From: Neoarius graeffei
Lineage: Eukaryota > Chordata > Actinopteri > Siluriformes > Ariidae
Assembly: GCF_027579695.1 (NCBI RefSeq)
Contig: NC_083587.1
Location: 53,761,521 to 53,825,520 of the forward strand
Reading direction: 5' to 3'
Length of the DNA: 64,000 nt
Shown here: positions 34,243 to 45,600 of the stretch, one piece after another
Layout: every line of letters begins with the position of its first letter
Numbering within the stretch: position 1 is the first letter of the stretch
Made by a program: the position numbers and the translations under genes
Notes under the pieces: generated by a model
What the model was told of the DNA's origin: nothing
Database searches by the model: none
What the model saw: the letters and a program-made list of their open reading frames with translations, nothing else

Positions 34243-36023
34243 CAAATGTGCTGTGCTTATTAGAGAACTCCTGATTTAGAGAATCACTGTCGCTCCAAAC
34301 TGAGGCTCTAGTTTCCGTGTCTCCTGTATGAGGCATTTGGGAATTTGTGCAAGTATTAAATACGGATTAAATAAAGTGTAAATTATACGTTGAAGTCCAG
34401 TTGTGCATTTGAGAAAGTCAACTAAGAAAGTCAATGGCTTTAAGGTAAATAAACATCTTGTGTGCAGGCTATGTAGCAAAATGAAGAAGAAAAACCCCAC
34501 CTGCATAATTAGGTTATTTATACAAAAGAAAAACTATCAAATATTTCAGTTCATACCATTATTGACAATGTTCACATAGAGAAATACTGTACATTCTTTC
34601 CAGTGGTGCAGGATGGGTAAAGAAAGGGCTAAATAAAGGAGTACTAGAAAATGCAGAGAACCAACATGGCTACCAGTGACACTTCACATCAAACTGCTGA
34701 GAACAGTACTGACACTGGTAAAATCTCATCACTGTGGAACTGGGATTAGATTAATAAAGGGGATTTGGAGTGGGACTGGCACCAAGGCATCATTACAACA
34801 TCTCACATCAGTGGCTAAACAACAGCACGTCACTCGGTTCATATAAAAATAAATACAGCTCGATTGACGGTCTGTACACCTGCAGCAAATACACGTATTT
34901 ACAAGACAAAATGGAGACTGGTTCAGTCCAGCCTGTTGTACATTACACACATCATAGGATATGACAAGACATCTGCCCATAATCAGTTTTATTCTCTCTG
35001 GATATGAGCAATCACACACTCTGATTGGCTATTCTAACCCTAACCCTACTAGGAATAAAAAATTAACTTCAACTTGGGGGGGGTGGGGGGGTGGGAGTCA
35101 CAGCCCACTAAATGGCGCTTCTGGGTCGCGGCCCAGTGGTTGAGAAACTGGTTTAGACAAAGGGAAGGTTTGGAAGAGAACTATGCTGCTGAGTTTGTCA
35201 TCATAAAGTTGACCCCTCCCATTTTAATTTTATCTTTATGACAAACTTTGTATTAAATTTAATCAATTAGTCAGCCTTATCCAATTCTTTATTTGCTGCT
35301 AATGATATGATATAGTGACTGTTTAGTTTTGAATTTGGAGTCATCCTGGTTATCCTAGTTAAAAAAAAAAGTATACAGTGAAGTCTAATTTTACAAGCAG
35401 AGGAATCAAAGCTGGTGCGATAAGATGATACAGGGACACACTTCAATAGCTTGGGTTTCGGTGAAAAGAAATTAGTAGACATTGTTAAACATGAAAATTA
35501 AATGTGTGTCAACCAATCACAATTCACAATCATCCTGCACCCACTTAATGACTTTGGCGATAATGTTATTAGAACTAACTGTAGAGAAATTGGGGAACCA
35601 CTGTAATCATTCAGGTAAGTGACAGACTTTTAAAATAATTGCTTAAACCACAGATACCATAGATAGAAGAAAGGAACAGGAGGAAGTGTGTATGTGTGTG
35701 TCATTAATACACTCATTGTGTGTAGGGATCTACAGGTTTTTTTTAAAATGCATATGATGTACTGTTTATTTGTCACAGCGAGGGAGTACATGCTCACACA
35801 TACTCATACATAGATATGAAAAAAAAGCTCTGATACCATGTGATGCAAGCTTAGTACATGTTGTCGCACAAATGACAGACGACACTAAATGACCGTGGTC
35901 TGATTGTCTTTCACTATGACTTACTTTGCACTGAGAAAAGAGCTTATCTTTTGACACTCCAAGCAACCTGATAAAACGCAGCCTGAGGACTTTATTTCTT
36001 GCAGCACGCGGCAGCAACCAATA
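34243..36023. other. Intergenic, repeats only
   Basis: The segment 34990-35155 matches dispersed repeats: GGATATGAGCAATCAC also near 9256, and a Charlie-like end GTGGTTGAGAAACTGG. A frame at 35766-36017 on the minus strand has no recognisable domain. Confidence 0.4.
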
Positions 36024-37306
36024 TAAACTCGGGTTGTCAATCGATTAAAATATTTCATCGCGATTAATTGCATTATTGTCCACTCACGAATAATCGTACA
36101 TTTTTTAATCTGTTCTAAATGTACCTTAAAGGGATATTTTTCAAGTTTTTGTGAAGTGGGAGTGGACAAATATACTTGCTTTATGCAAACGTATGTGGCC
36201 AGGTCAGGAAGGATAAGGCTGGACACAGCAAAAATTATTTTTGTGCGCATTTTATTCCCCTACTGCATTAAAAAATAAAGCAGCGCTCACGTTATAGTTT
36301 TGAGGGTTTCACACAATTCAGTGTGAACAAAATAATATCGTATTTTCCTCTAGTTCGGTCCTTAACTTCCAGCCTCAAACTATACAATAGAATAAACTAA
36401 ACTAACTCGATGATGTGGACTCTGGACAAGAGTCATGGTGATCTTTAAATAAAGAAATTTTTAAAAAATACAAAACTCAAATACATACATTTGTTGAGCC
36501 ATACAGCTCATGGAGATGGCTTACAGTAAAAAGCAAAAACTCACTGGGAAATCTACAGAACATTCATGAGCAAAAACTGCATTGAAATACTTTTATACGA
36601 CTCGGAATAAAACAAATTCTCTCACTCCAGTATGCAGCCTGCGTGCTTCCACACACACACACCTGGACCTTAACATGTCTTCTTTTCTCCCCTCTGGATC
36701 ATCCATCCATTATCCATTATAGCTGGAGCCTATCCCAGCTGACTACGGGCGAGAGGCGGGGTACACGCTGGACAAGTCACCAGGTCATCACAGGGCTGAC
36801 ACATAGAGACAAACAACCATTCACACTCACATTCACACCTACGGTCAATTTAGATACACCAGTTAACCTAACCTGCATGTCTTTGGACTGTGGGGGAAAC
36901 CGGAGCACCCGGAGGAAACCCACGCAGACACAGGGAGAAGATGCAAACTCCACACAGAAAGGCCTTCGTCGGCCGCTGGGCTCGAACCCAGAACCTTCTT
37001 GCTGTGACGTGACAGTGATAACCACTACACCACCGTGCTGCTCCCCTCTGGACCATCAAAAGCATATAAAAATACACACGCTATCTAAACAGTCAGAATG
37101 CAGCAATATAAATTGATTCTGTACATAAGTGCACTTTATCACGACTTATGCCAACCAGCTATTTGCTACATTGCTCACTTGCACAAAGTCACTTCCTGAG
37201 TTCTCAAACTACAGGGAAGGGGCACAGAACATGCATGCATTAATTACATTAAAAAAAAATTGTGGCGTTAAAAGGAAATTGGATTAACACGTTAACTTCC
37301 ACAGAT
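36024..37306 (-). mobile_element. hAT-like transposon copy in the left arm of an inverted duplication
   Basis: It is the reverse of the 23508 family: it starts GGTTGTCAATCGATTAAA and ends CGTTAACTTCCACAGATCTA. It contains the SINE at 36715-37040 at the same site as the copy at 40482-41421, so the two share a common duplicated ancestor. Confidence 0.75.
36715..37040 (-). mobile_element. SINE type I inside the hAT copy
   Basis: A reverse-oriented DANA-like SINE. Its mirror copy is at 40760-41121 in the other arm. Confidence 0.8.
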
Positions 37307-37544
37307 CTAATATAAACAGAGCTAGATGTAATGTTCCATTGCTTGCTTAATACTAAGAAGGTTACTTATGTTTTAAGTAAGAAGCCTATTTAGTATAGAT
37401 AGTTTTCACTGACGTCACGGCATTCCGGGGAACGCCCTCCAGCCACCATATTGTAGGGCAAACAAAGGACCATCGCCATTACCGGCTACGTTATCTCGGA
37501 CGAATTTATAAAGTTATATAGTCAGTTTTCTAAAATAAAGATCA

Positions 37545-37868
37545 ATGTCGGCAAAATCAAGCAAACGGAAGTATATGGATACATTGGACGACATCTCACG
37601 ACAATGGTATGCAGCCAAACTGGCCTTGATTGGGGGAATTGACCCCTACGAAGTGGACAAAGATGCATTTTCAAGTGACTATGCAGGGCTGCCATCCATA
37701 TCGTACCCTGATATTGTGAACTATTTCGTGAATAGTAAAAGTGCCTACACACTTGACGACCTCAAAGCATACAAGTCGCTGGAGTCATACAATTATTTTG
37801 TCTGTGGCTGGGTCCGTGAAGTCCACCATATAAAAACAAGTGACAGTCGTGTCCTAATTACAGCCAAG
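37545..37868 (+). CDS. First exon of a SWIM/YqaJ-like element protein (partial)
   Basis: The exon is 108 codons from ATG to the donor AAG|GTATGT at 37869. It has a basic N-terminus (SAKSSKRKY), then DPYEVDKDAFSS, ISYPDIVNYFV, LDDLKAYKSLESYNYFVCG and a WVREV end. I recall this segment from the N-terminus of uncharacterised fish and cnidarian proteins that continue into a SWIM zinc finger and a YqaJ-type nuclease. That recall is not a search result. No downstream exon is present, so no complete product is expected. Confidence 0.55.
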
Positions 37869-37985
37869 GTATGTAAACATTGGAATTTTAGAGCTCTCAA
37901 CACTGCATATAAATATATATATGTGTGTGTATAATATCAAGTTGATTTAAGACTATTATGAATACTGTGCAATATTACTTTGCAT

Positions 37986-38111
37986 AGCCCTGTGATGACC
38001 TGGCGACTTGTCCAGGGTGTACCCCGCCTTTCGCCCATAGTCAGCTGGGATGGGCTCCAACTTGCCTGCGACCCTGTAGAGGGATAAAGCGGCTGGAGAT
38101 AATGAGATGAG
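37986..38111 (+). mobile_element. 5'-truncated SINE
   Basis: Only the 3' 126 bp of the DANA-like type I SINE remains, with a perfect 12-bp target duplication ATTACTTTGCAT at both sides (37974-37985, 38112-38123). The truncation therefore happened on insertion. Confidence 0.85.
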
Positions 38112-38585
38112 ATTACTTTGCATCGCAAAGCTGCGCACATTTGCGCAGCTTTCCGATTCACTGTTTTTTTCTCATCCTTATACTTCCTATGTTTCATGGA
38201 CTGTAACGGATTTGCTTATTTAGTAATTTTAATACAGAATTTACTTTGAAATTATAATCAGACACTCCAACGCCCCCCCCTAAAAAAAAAAAAAATCGGA
38301 TCTACGCGATTCAGCCGTGAAAAAAGCGGCATCCGCCAAGAGGCGCGCTGTTTGCATCCCTGCATACAGAATAGACCTAAAATGTTTTTCAAAAATGACC
38401 CTTGCGTGAGTGAAGTGACAAGTGTCAAATAGAAACGTGACAAACGAGTGATATTAAGTGTAAATTACAATGTAAACGTACACTCAGTGGTTCCAGTTAG
38501 GCATTCTCCAGAGATTGTTTACACGATGTTTTGGTTTCCAAAAACAAACTTAAACACAATTGATTTGTTTAAATAAACAACTTAC

Positions 38586-38799
38586 CACTTATAAAATGAT
38601 TGGAGCAGACTTTGCTGTGTTTGGAAGGCTGATAATCCTTGCGATTGATTCTTGCAAGCCATAGATTTCTCCTTTGTATGCTGAGTTTCTTTGTTTGCTC
38701 GCCTTCGTGCTCCTGTACAGTAGGAATTCCATAAAAGCTCCACTTGACGTCATCATCTGACCTATTACGACAGCCGTGAATACAACAGGTGTGCACCAT
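38586..38799 (-). CDS. THAP-domain first exon (partial)
   Basis: From the ATG at 38799 the frame encodes MVHTCCIHGCRN, a conserved Trp-Ser-Phe, an Arg-rich helix with NLWLARINRKD, and VCSNHFISG. This gives the C2-CH zinc-binding pattern of THAP DNA-binding domains, about 71 residues and near the usual length. It ends at a GTAAGT donor (38585). THAP domains occur in P-element and Kolobok-type transposases as well as host proteins. Its position against the right TIR argues for element origin. Confidence 0.75.
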
Positions 38800-39114
38800 T
38801 GCTAGCTTTAAATAGCCTGCTTGGGTTCTTTTGAAGACTTTGTACTCGCGCGTTACAATGTGTGCTCCGTGACCCGTACGGTAAGCTTGACCCGCAAGAT
38901 GGCCGCCACTAGGGAATCCCCGACTCTGTGACGTCATGTGAAAACTATCTATTGGTACTGACATTTACCAGAAAATTGCTGCATCCCGAGGAACATCCAA
39001 AACAAAATGGAGAGTTTACGTCCAATACTTCCAGGCAGTTAACATGAACACAACTTCAGATAGTTAACGTGTACACATCACAGCTAGTTAACAATTCTAA
39101 TACTAGTTTCTGAT

Positions 39115-39120
39115 TTTATT
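39115..39120 (-). terminator. Candidate BAG1 polyadenylation signal
   Basis: The minus strand reads AATAAA 565 bp after the BAG1 stop codon. It lies at the inner edge of the left inverted-repeat arm, so a transcript ending here would carry arm sequence. Confidence 0.4.
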
Positions 39121-39684
39121 TGCAAACTTCACTTATGAAAGGAACAAGTGAAAATATTTTCAACGCAAGAAGATAAACATCATATCTTCGCTCCACCATG
39201 TAATGTTCTTTATATTATATGGACACATCCACAAAAGATATGCAAGTTAATTAAAAGACATGGAATTGTTTGTTTTGTGAAAGAAGCATGAAATTTGGTA
39301 CACTAGCTCAAGTTGATATATTATATCTCAACTGCTATCACAAAGTGAACAATTTCTCACCTTAACAGCCCGAATATAACATTTTGCTATATTCTTTTTA
39401 AATATTCTTAAGAAAATAAATCAAATACATTTCCCATGTTTTCAACGTGTTTATGTAAGTAGTATATGATATGAAATATTAATTCATTTTCTTCAGCAAA
39501 AATTAATTCGCTGCTGCTGAAAACATTTGCATTTTTCCATTTTAACCTCCAGATCACTGTGACAAGTTGTAAGCTGCCCTTTAAAAGACGTATACATAAA
39601 GAAACATCGTTGAACCTGCTCCAGTACTGAAGCTCAGTCGCTCACAGAGCAAATAACCTAATCGCTGATGTTAACGGCTTCCCG

Positions 39685-42600
39685 CTACTCAGTCAGGGCG
39701 AGATTTTTGTTCTGAATCTTTGCCCGATGAGCCGATATGCCGGCTTCAAGCTTGTTGCACTGAGCAAGGAACCCCTGTGAGGAAAAAAAACAACAAAAAA
39801 CCTACATATAACACTATCATCACTTGATTAATGATAATATGTGATGTAGTTTAAAATGTATATAAAACATCTGTACCTGTACAGTTTTGACAAGTCCTTT
39901 TTTCTTCATCCTACAGTCGCTAAAATTCTCAGGCACAGTCTGCAAATATAAAATCAGAAACTAGTATTAGAATTGTTAACTAGCTGTGGTGTGTACACAT
40001 TAACTATCTGAAGTTGTGTTCATGTTAACTGCCTGGAAGTATTGGACGTAAACTCTATTTTGTTTTGGATGTTCATTACTGCTGCGGCACGGTGGTGTAG
40101 TGGTTAGCGCTGTCGCCTCACAGCAAGAAGGTCTGGGTTCGAGCCCCGTGGCCGGCGAGGGCCTTTCTGTGCGGAGTTTGCATGTTCTCCCCGTGTCCGC
40201 GTGGGTTTCCTCCGGGTGCTCCGGTTTCCCCCACAGTCCAAAGACATGCAGGTTAGGTTAACTGGTGACTCTAAATTGACCGTAGGTGTGAATGTGAGTG
40301 TGAATGGTTGTCTGTGTCTATGTGTCAGCCCTGTGATGACCTGGCGACTTGTCCAGGGTGTACCCCGCCTTTCGCCCGTAGTCAGCTGGGATAGGCTCCA
40401 GCTTGCCTGCGACCCTGTAGAACAGGATAAAGCAGCTAGAGATAATGAGATGAGATTACATCTAGCTCTGTTTACATTAGGTCTGTGGAAGCTAACATGA
40501 TAATAACGCGTTAACACAAATTCCTTTTTAACGCCACTAATTTTTTTTTTTTTACGTAATTAATGCATGCATGTTCTGTGCCCCTTCCCTGTAGTTTGGG
40601 AAATCAGGAAGTGACTTCGTGCGAGTGAGCAATGTAGCGAATAGCTGGTTGGCGTAAGTCGTGATAAAGTGCACTTATGTACAGAATCAATTTATATTAC
40701 TGCATTCTGACTGTTTAGATAGCGTGTGTGTTTTTATATGCTTTTGATGGTCCAGAGGGGAGCAGCACGGTGGTGTAGTGGTTAGCACTGTCATGTCACA
40801 GCAAGAAGGTTCCGGGTTTGAGCCCAGCGGCCGACAAAGGCCTTTCTGTGTGGAGTTTGCATGTTCGCCCCGTGTCTGCATGGGTTTCCTCCGGGTGCTC
40901 CGGTTTCCCCCACAGTCCAAAGACATGCAGGTTAGGTTAACTGGTGGCTCTAAATTGACCGTGAGTGTGAATGGTTGGTTGTCTCTATGTAACAGCCCTG
41001 TGATGACCTGGCGACTTGTCCAGGGTGTACCCCGCCTCTCGCCCATAGTCAGCTGGGATAGGCTCCAGCTTGCCTGCGACCCTGCACAGGATAAGTGGCT
41101 ACAGATAATGGATGGATGGATGATCCAGAGGGGAGAAAAGAAGACATGTTAAGGTCCAGGTGTGTGTGTGTGTATATAAGCATGCAGGCTGCACACTGGA
41201 GTGAGAGAATTTGTTTTATTCCGAGTCATATAAAAGTATTTCAATGCAGTTTTTGCTCATGAATGTTCTGTAGATTTCCCAGTGAGTTTTTGCTTTTTAC
41301 TGTAAGCCATCTCCATGAGCTGTGTGGCTCAACAAATGTATGTATTTGGGTTTTGTATTTCTTATTTTCTTTATTTAAAGATCACTATGACTCTTGTCCA
41401 GAGTCCACATCACCGAGTGGATCACTGAAATACAATACCTACAATTAAAACCAGTTTGTTTTTAGTGTATTTATTTAATTCCTGGGCTCCCTTCTGTAAC
41501 ACAGAGTGATATTGCATTCCATTAATACATTTTACACTAAATTATTAGATTCTAAGAACAGATGAGCCAAAATAATTGGGGATCTTTTTTAATGGGCTCC
41601 AACTTGTTACAAGTATGAAAAGGTGGGCCTCGAAGCAGAAAGGGTTGAGAACCCCTGGTCTAGTAAATTAAACAAAAATAAGTAAGCCAAATAAAAATAA
41701 TTACCATGGCATTAATCTCCTCGAGGATCTTTATAAACTGTTCAGCAGCCGCGGTTACTCGGTTGTCCAGTTTATCAAGAGCTTCAGCCTGTAGATCCTT
41801 TACTAAAAAGCCCTAAAAAAGAAAAAATAAGCAGCAAAGCAAAATGAATACACACAGAACCCACAGCCATCTCAAAACAAAAAGCACTGAGAGAACAAAT
41901 ACATGCATTTTTTAATCTGGTCAGTTCATCATGGACTTTCTCCAACTTCTTGGCTGTTTTCTCCATACGCTTCTCGAGGTCTTTCAGCTTTTTCAGTTCA
42001 GCCTCCTCCTCTAGACTATTCTAGCAAGTGAAAATGTAAAACATACACATCTCTATTTACATCAATAAACCTTTCAAAGAACACCTCATTCTAAAGCAGA
42101 TTAGAACAACAACAACAACTTTATTCATCACACATGCACTTGTGAAATTCCTCTCTGCATTTAACCCATCTGAAGCAGTGAACGCACGCACACTCCCAGA
42201 GCAGCAGGCAGCCATGCTAACAGTGCCTGAGGAGCAGTTGGGGGTTAGGTGCCTTGCTCAAGGGTACCTCAGCCTAAGGCTACCCCATGTTAACCTAACC
42301 TGTCTTTGGACTGTGGGGGAACCCATGCACACACAGGGAGAACATACAAACTCCACACAGAAAGGCCCCTGTCAGCCACTGGGCTCGAACCCAGAACCTT
42401 CTTGCTGTGAGGCGATTGTGCTAACCACTACACCACTGTAAAGCAGATTACTTAAAAGTTACATTTATATTTTACCCTTTTGTGTAGATAAACGGTCACC
42501 AAAACATCAAAAAGACAAAGGAATTTCTTATAAACTTCAGACGGCATCAGGAGGAGCCCCTGCCACTGGAAATAAGGGGAGAGGCGGTGACGAGGGTCTC

Positions 42601-45600
42601 CAATTTTAAGTTCTTGGGTACCCACATCAGTGAGAACCTCAAGTGGATGGTTAACTCTAGTCAAAAAGGCGCAACAGAGACTCTACTTCTGAAGGACTCT
42701 GGGGAAGACCAACCTCTCTGCAAAGCTGCTGGAGTCATTCTACCACTGCTCGGTCAAGAGCATACTGACATACTACATAACGGCCTGGTATGGAAACTGC
42801 TCAGCAACAGACAGAGCAGCTCTTCAGAGGGTTATTAATATGTCACAAAAAAAAAAATCAGACTCTCCCTGTCCCCCCCTGGCAGACATCTACAGATCTC
42901 GCTGCCTCAGCAGAGCCTGCAACATCATTAAAGCAGATACGCAGAACCTTTATTTTTAAATAAATTTCTGAGTGGATAGTATCTCCATCCTTGACTCTTG
43001 TATGCTGCATAAATGGGAATTAAAAAAAAAAAAATTTTGGAGAGTTAAAATTGACCGCAAAGTTGTCATTCGAGTTGCCCCGCTGAGCCAGCCAGCCCTG
43101 AGTGTGTGACGTCACAGCGGTAACCAGTTTTAAGGCCGAGGCCTTTTACAGCTATAGACCAAAGTCATATCAATAAAAATTTCTGGTGAAAGTAAGAAAT
43201 CCCGTTACCGACTTGCTCAACTAAGACTGATTTGACTTCATTGGTTGTGGGTTGACTCTCATTAAAACAGGATAGGTGTTATAACTTATGCAACATACAT
43301 GTACATGCACGCATTTTCACTGATAAAACGTAAAAGGCTAATTAAATAATCAGATGAACTGAGAAAATCACATTCTGAAGCAAATTAAATAATCTTATAC
43401 CGCTAACTTACATACAAGCAATACAAGTTACATGTATTAATCTAAATGCAGGTAAACAACGAGTGTTGTTGTTTTGTATCCAAATGAGAGTCGGAGCTTA
43501 CCTGTCTGTGTTCTCGCTTCTTGAAGGCCGATTTTGTGGCTGATTGTTTTGAAACAATCTGACTTTCAGTTGTTCACTCAGTTCTCCGTTCATTCACTTC
43601 TGCCATGTAAAGGCGAGATTATTGCTGCCGAGGCAAGCATATCCAGTGGAGAAATCAGACGGCTAGTCCACTCATTCTCCATACTGAGTACTCCCCATTA
43701 CTGCTCGGCTCAGGCAATTACTAATACTCGGGGCGGGACGTCACCGGTTTTAGCAACAACCGCGGGGAGGTCACTGCCTGAGCAATAATGTCACGTCCTG
43801 TCCCGGGTTTTAGCAACAACCCTCGGCTCACACTCCAGGAGAACTGGTTCAACTGAACTTACCTTCCTTTTCTTGTAGTTTTCTTTTCCTTTAATTGTTG
43901 GTACTGCACCTTCTTTCAATATGGGCTTATAGCCAACGCTCCTCAACAGATCAGAGGTCTCATACGAGTCTTCAGTAAAATGTGCAGAGCAGAGGAGAGA
44001 CCACTTCATAGGCGCCCAACGTGCCCGTGAACTTCTCGCAAAACACGTTCAAACCTTTGCAGTTTGAACATTCTTGGGCCATGAATGCAACGTAAATCCA
44101 CCTTCTGTCATGTTGCTGCACCTGCCAGCAACACATTTATGTGGCATGGTGATAAATTAGCTCAAAATGGAGGATCGGAGTTGCAGTCAGCTGTGTTTTA
44201 GTATAGCGGAAATGGCGATGAGACCGATAGACTTCCTGCTGCGACGTCACAATGTCAAGGTCATTCACTCAGACCGCTACCTATATAAATCACTTTAATC
44301 GTAAAAATGACTATATTAGATTTATTGTTAACGCTTAAAACTATTCCTGTGCCATTCTTGAGGTCTCAAGGCATTTATAAATGAAAGTGAGGACATGGTT
44401 CTGCGTATATGCTTTAAGGACAATACACAGCCCTTTCATCACCTGTTCTCACTACTGCCATGTGGAAGACACTACAGAGCTTTAAAAGCCTGCACTTCCA
44501 GACTCAGGAACAGCTTCTACCCAACCGTGAACTGCACTCATACTGCCGCCACAACAATTTTACCTCAAGTACAATCATAGTACACTCTCAGAAAATAAAG
44601 TACATTATTGTACAATGGCTTGCCACTGAGGCGGTACCATCTAAGGTACAAATTTGTACCCTGTATAGACTGCTCGGGAACATGCATGCACCTTTTTGGC
44701 CCTAGAAAGCTACACATAGTTCTAAGAAAATAAGGTCCAATAATGAGCATTGTACCTTGGGAGACAGAAATGGACTCCTAGTGTACACTAACTGCATAAG
44801 TTACTTTAAATTATTTTATATTCTATTTTTACAGTTATTACTCATTCAGCCGGTAGGTTCTTTTAACGTATGTGGATGTGAATGGGGTCCAGTTTTATCT
44901 TTTTCCAGCAAATTTACCATGCAACGACAATAAAGAGCATTCGGATTCAGATTACCCTGTTCCCAATCATCATAAGTTTACATCCTTGCTTTATTCCAAG
45001 GCTGGACAGACTTGCCTTCATTTCCTTCAAGGACTTTCCTGCAGTAAAAGAAAGCATGAAGCAAGAAATCACATTTAGTCTTTAAGATGTCTTTGTATAA
45101 ATAATAATTATAATAATACTGTAATATTAATTACAGTAATAATTATAATAATAAATAATATAATAATTATAATAATACTGCTTATTTCATGTTTACCTCA
45201 AGTGCCCTTGACTGTTTGGTTATTTGAACCAATTTATGTGTGTGTGTGTATATATATATATGAGTGTTTAGTCTACGTCTAGTTCATATCTAGAGTGTTT
45301 ATACTGTTTATACTGTCTGAGTGTTTAGTCTGTGTGTAGTTCTTATCTAGTGTTTACACTGTTTATATTGTTTGAGTCTTTAGTCTATGTCTAGTTCCTA
45401 TCTAGTGTTTATACTGTTTATATTGTCTGTTTGAGTGTTTAGTCTGTGTAGTTCTTATCTAGTGTTTATACTGTTTATATTGTCTGAGTGTTTAGTCTGT
45501 CTTGTTCTTATCTAGTGTTTATACTGTTTATATTGTCTGAGTGTTTAGTCTATGTCTAGTTCCTATCTAGAATGTTTATACTGTTTATATTGTCTGAGTG

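Larger units (their letters stand above)
37396..38951. mobile_element. TIR element with two convergent exons (THAP and SWIM/YqaJ-like)
   Basis: The termini ATAGATAGTTTTCAC-TGACGTCAC (left) and their near-perfect reverse (right, with one inserted base) bound about 1.56 kb. Each end carries a CRE-type TGACGTCA and a YY1-like CCATNTTG context, in front of an ATG that opens an exon pointing inward: + strand at 37545, - strand at 38799. Both exons end in GT splice donors with no following exons. This looks like a large two-gene transposon with its interior deleted. A 5'-truncated SINE (37986-38111) lies inside. Confidence 0.6.
36401..39125 (+). repeat. Left arm of a large inverted duplication
   Basis: Reading right, 36401-37350 matches the reverse complement of 40443-41421 almost base for base, including the SINE and flanking AGAGCTAGATGTAAT. 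The segment 38991-39125 matches the reverse complement of 39941-40078. The arm is interrupted by the THAP-bearing element (37396-38951) and a little flanking sequence. Confidence 0.8.
39941..41421 (-). repeat. Right arm of the inverted duplication, inside BAG1 intron 5
   Basis: The inner edge is directly at the acceptor of BAG1 exon 6 (39940). It pairs with 36401-39125. It is interrupted by a SINE (40082-40456) that is absent from the left arm. Confidence 0.8.
42530..44955 (+). mobile_element. L2/Rex1-like LINE 3' part, split by a THAP element
   Basis: An RT C-terminal fragment ([17 protein letters not shown]) runs to 42931. It resumes at 44414 with [19 protein letters not shown], and the codons match across the break when the insertion is removed. 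The 3' end ACGACAATAAAGAGCATTCGG with ATTC-type repeats ends at about 44955, touching the BAG1 exon 3 donor. A further GTAC-rich repeat occupies about 44577-44770. Confidence 0.72.

Noticed and set aside
35766-36017. Minus-strand 83-codon frame next to the hAT copy
   Set aside because: No domain recognised and no conservation evidence within the window.
36643-37116. 157-codon frame rich in Thr/Arg, and similar frames in other copies (4018-4399, 40104-40517, 52232-52555)
   Set aside because: They coincide with SINE copies and have the same peptide because the SINE sequence is conserved; no host gene.
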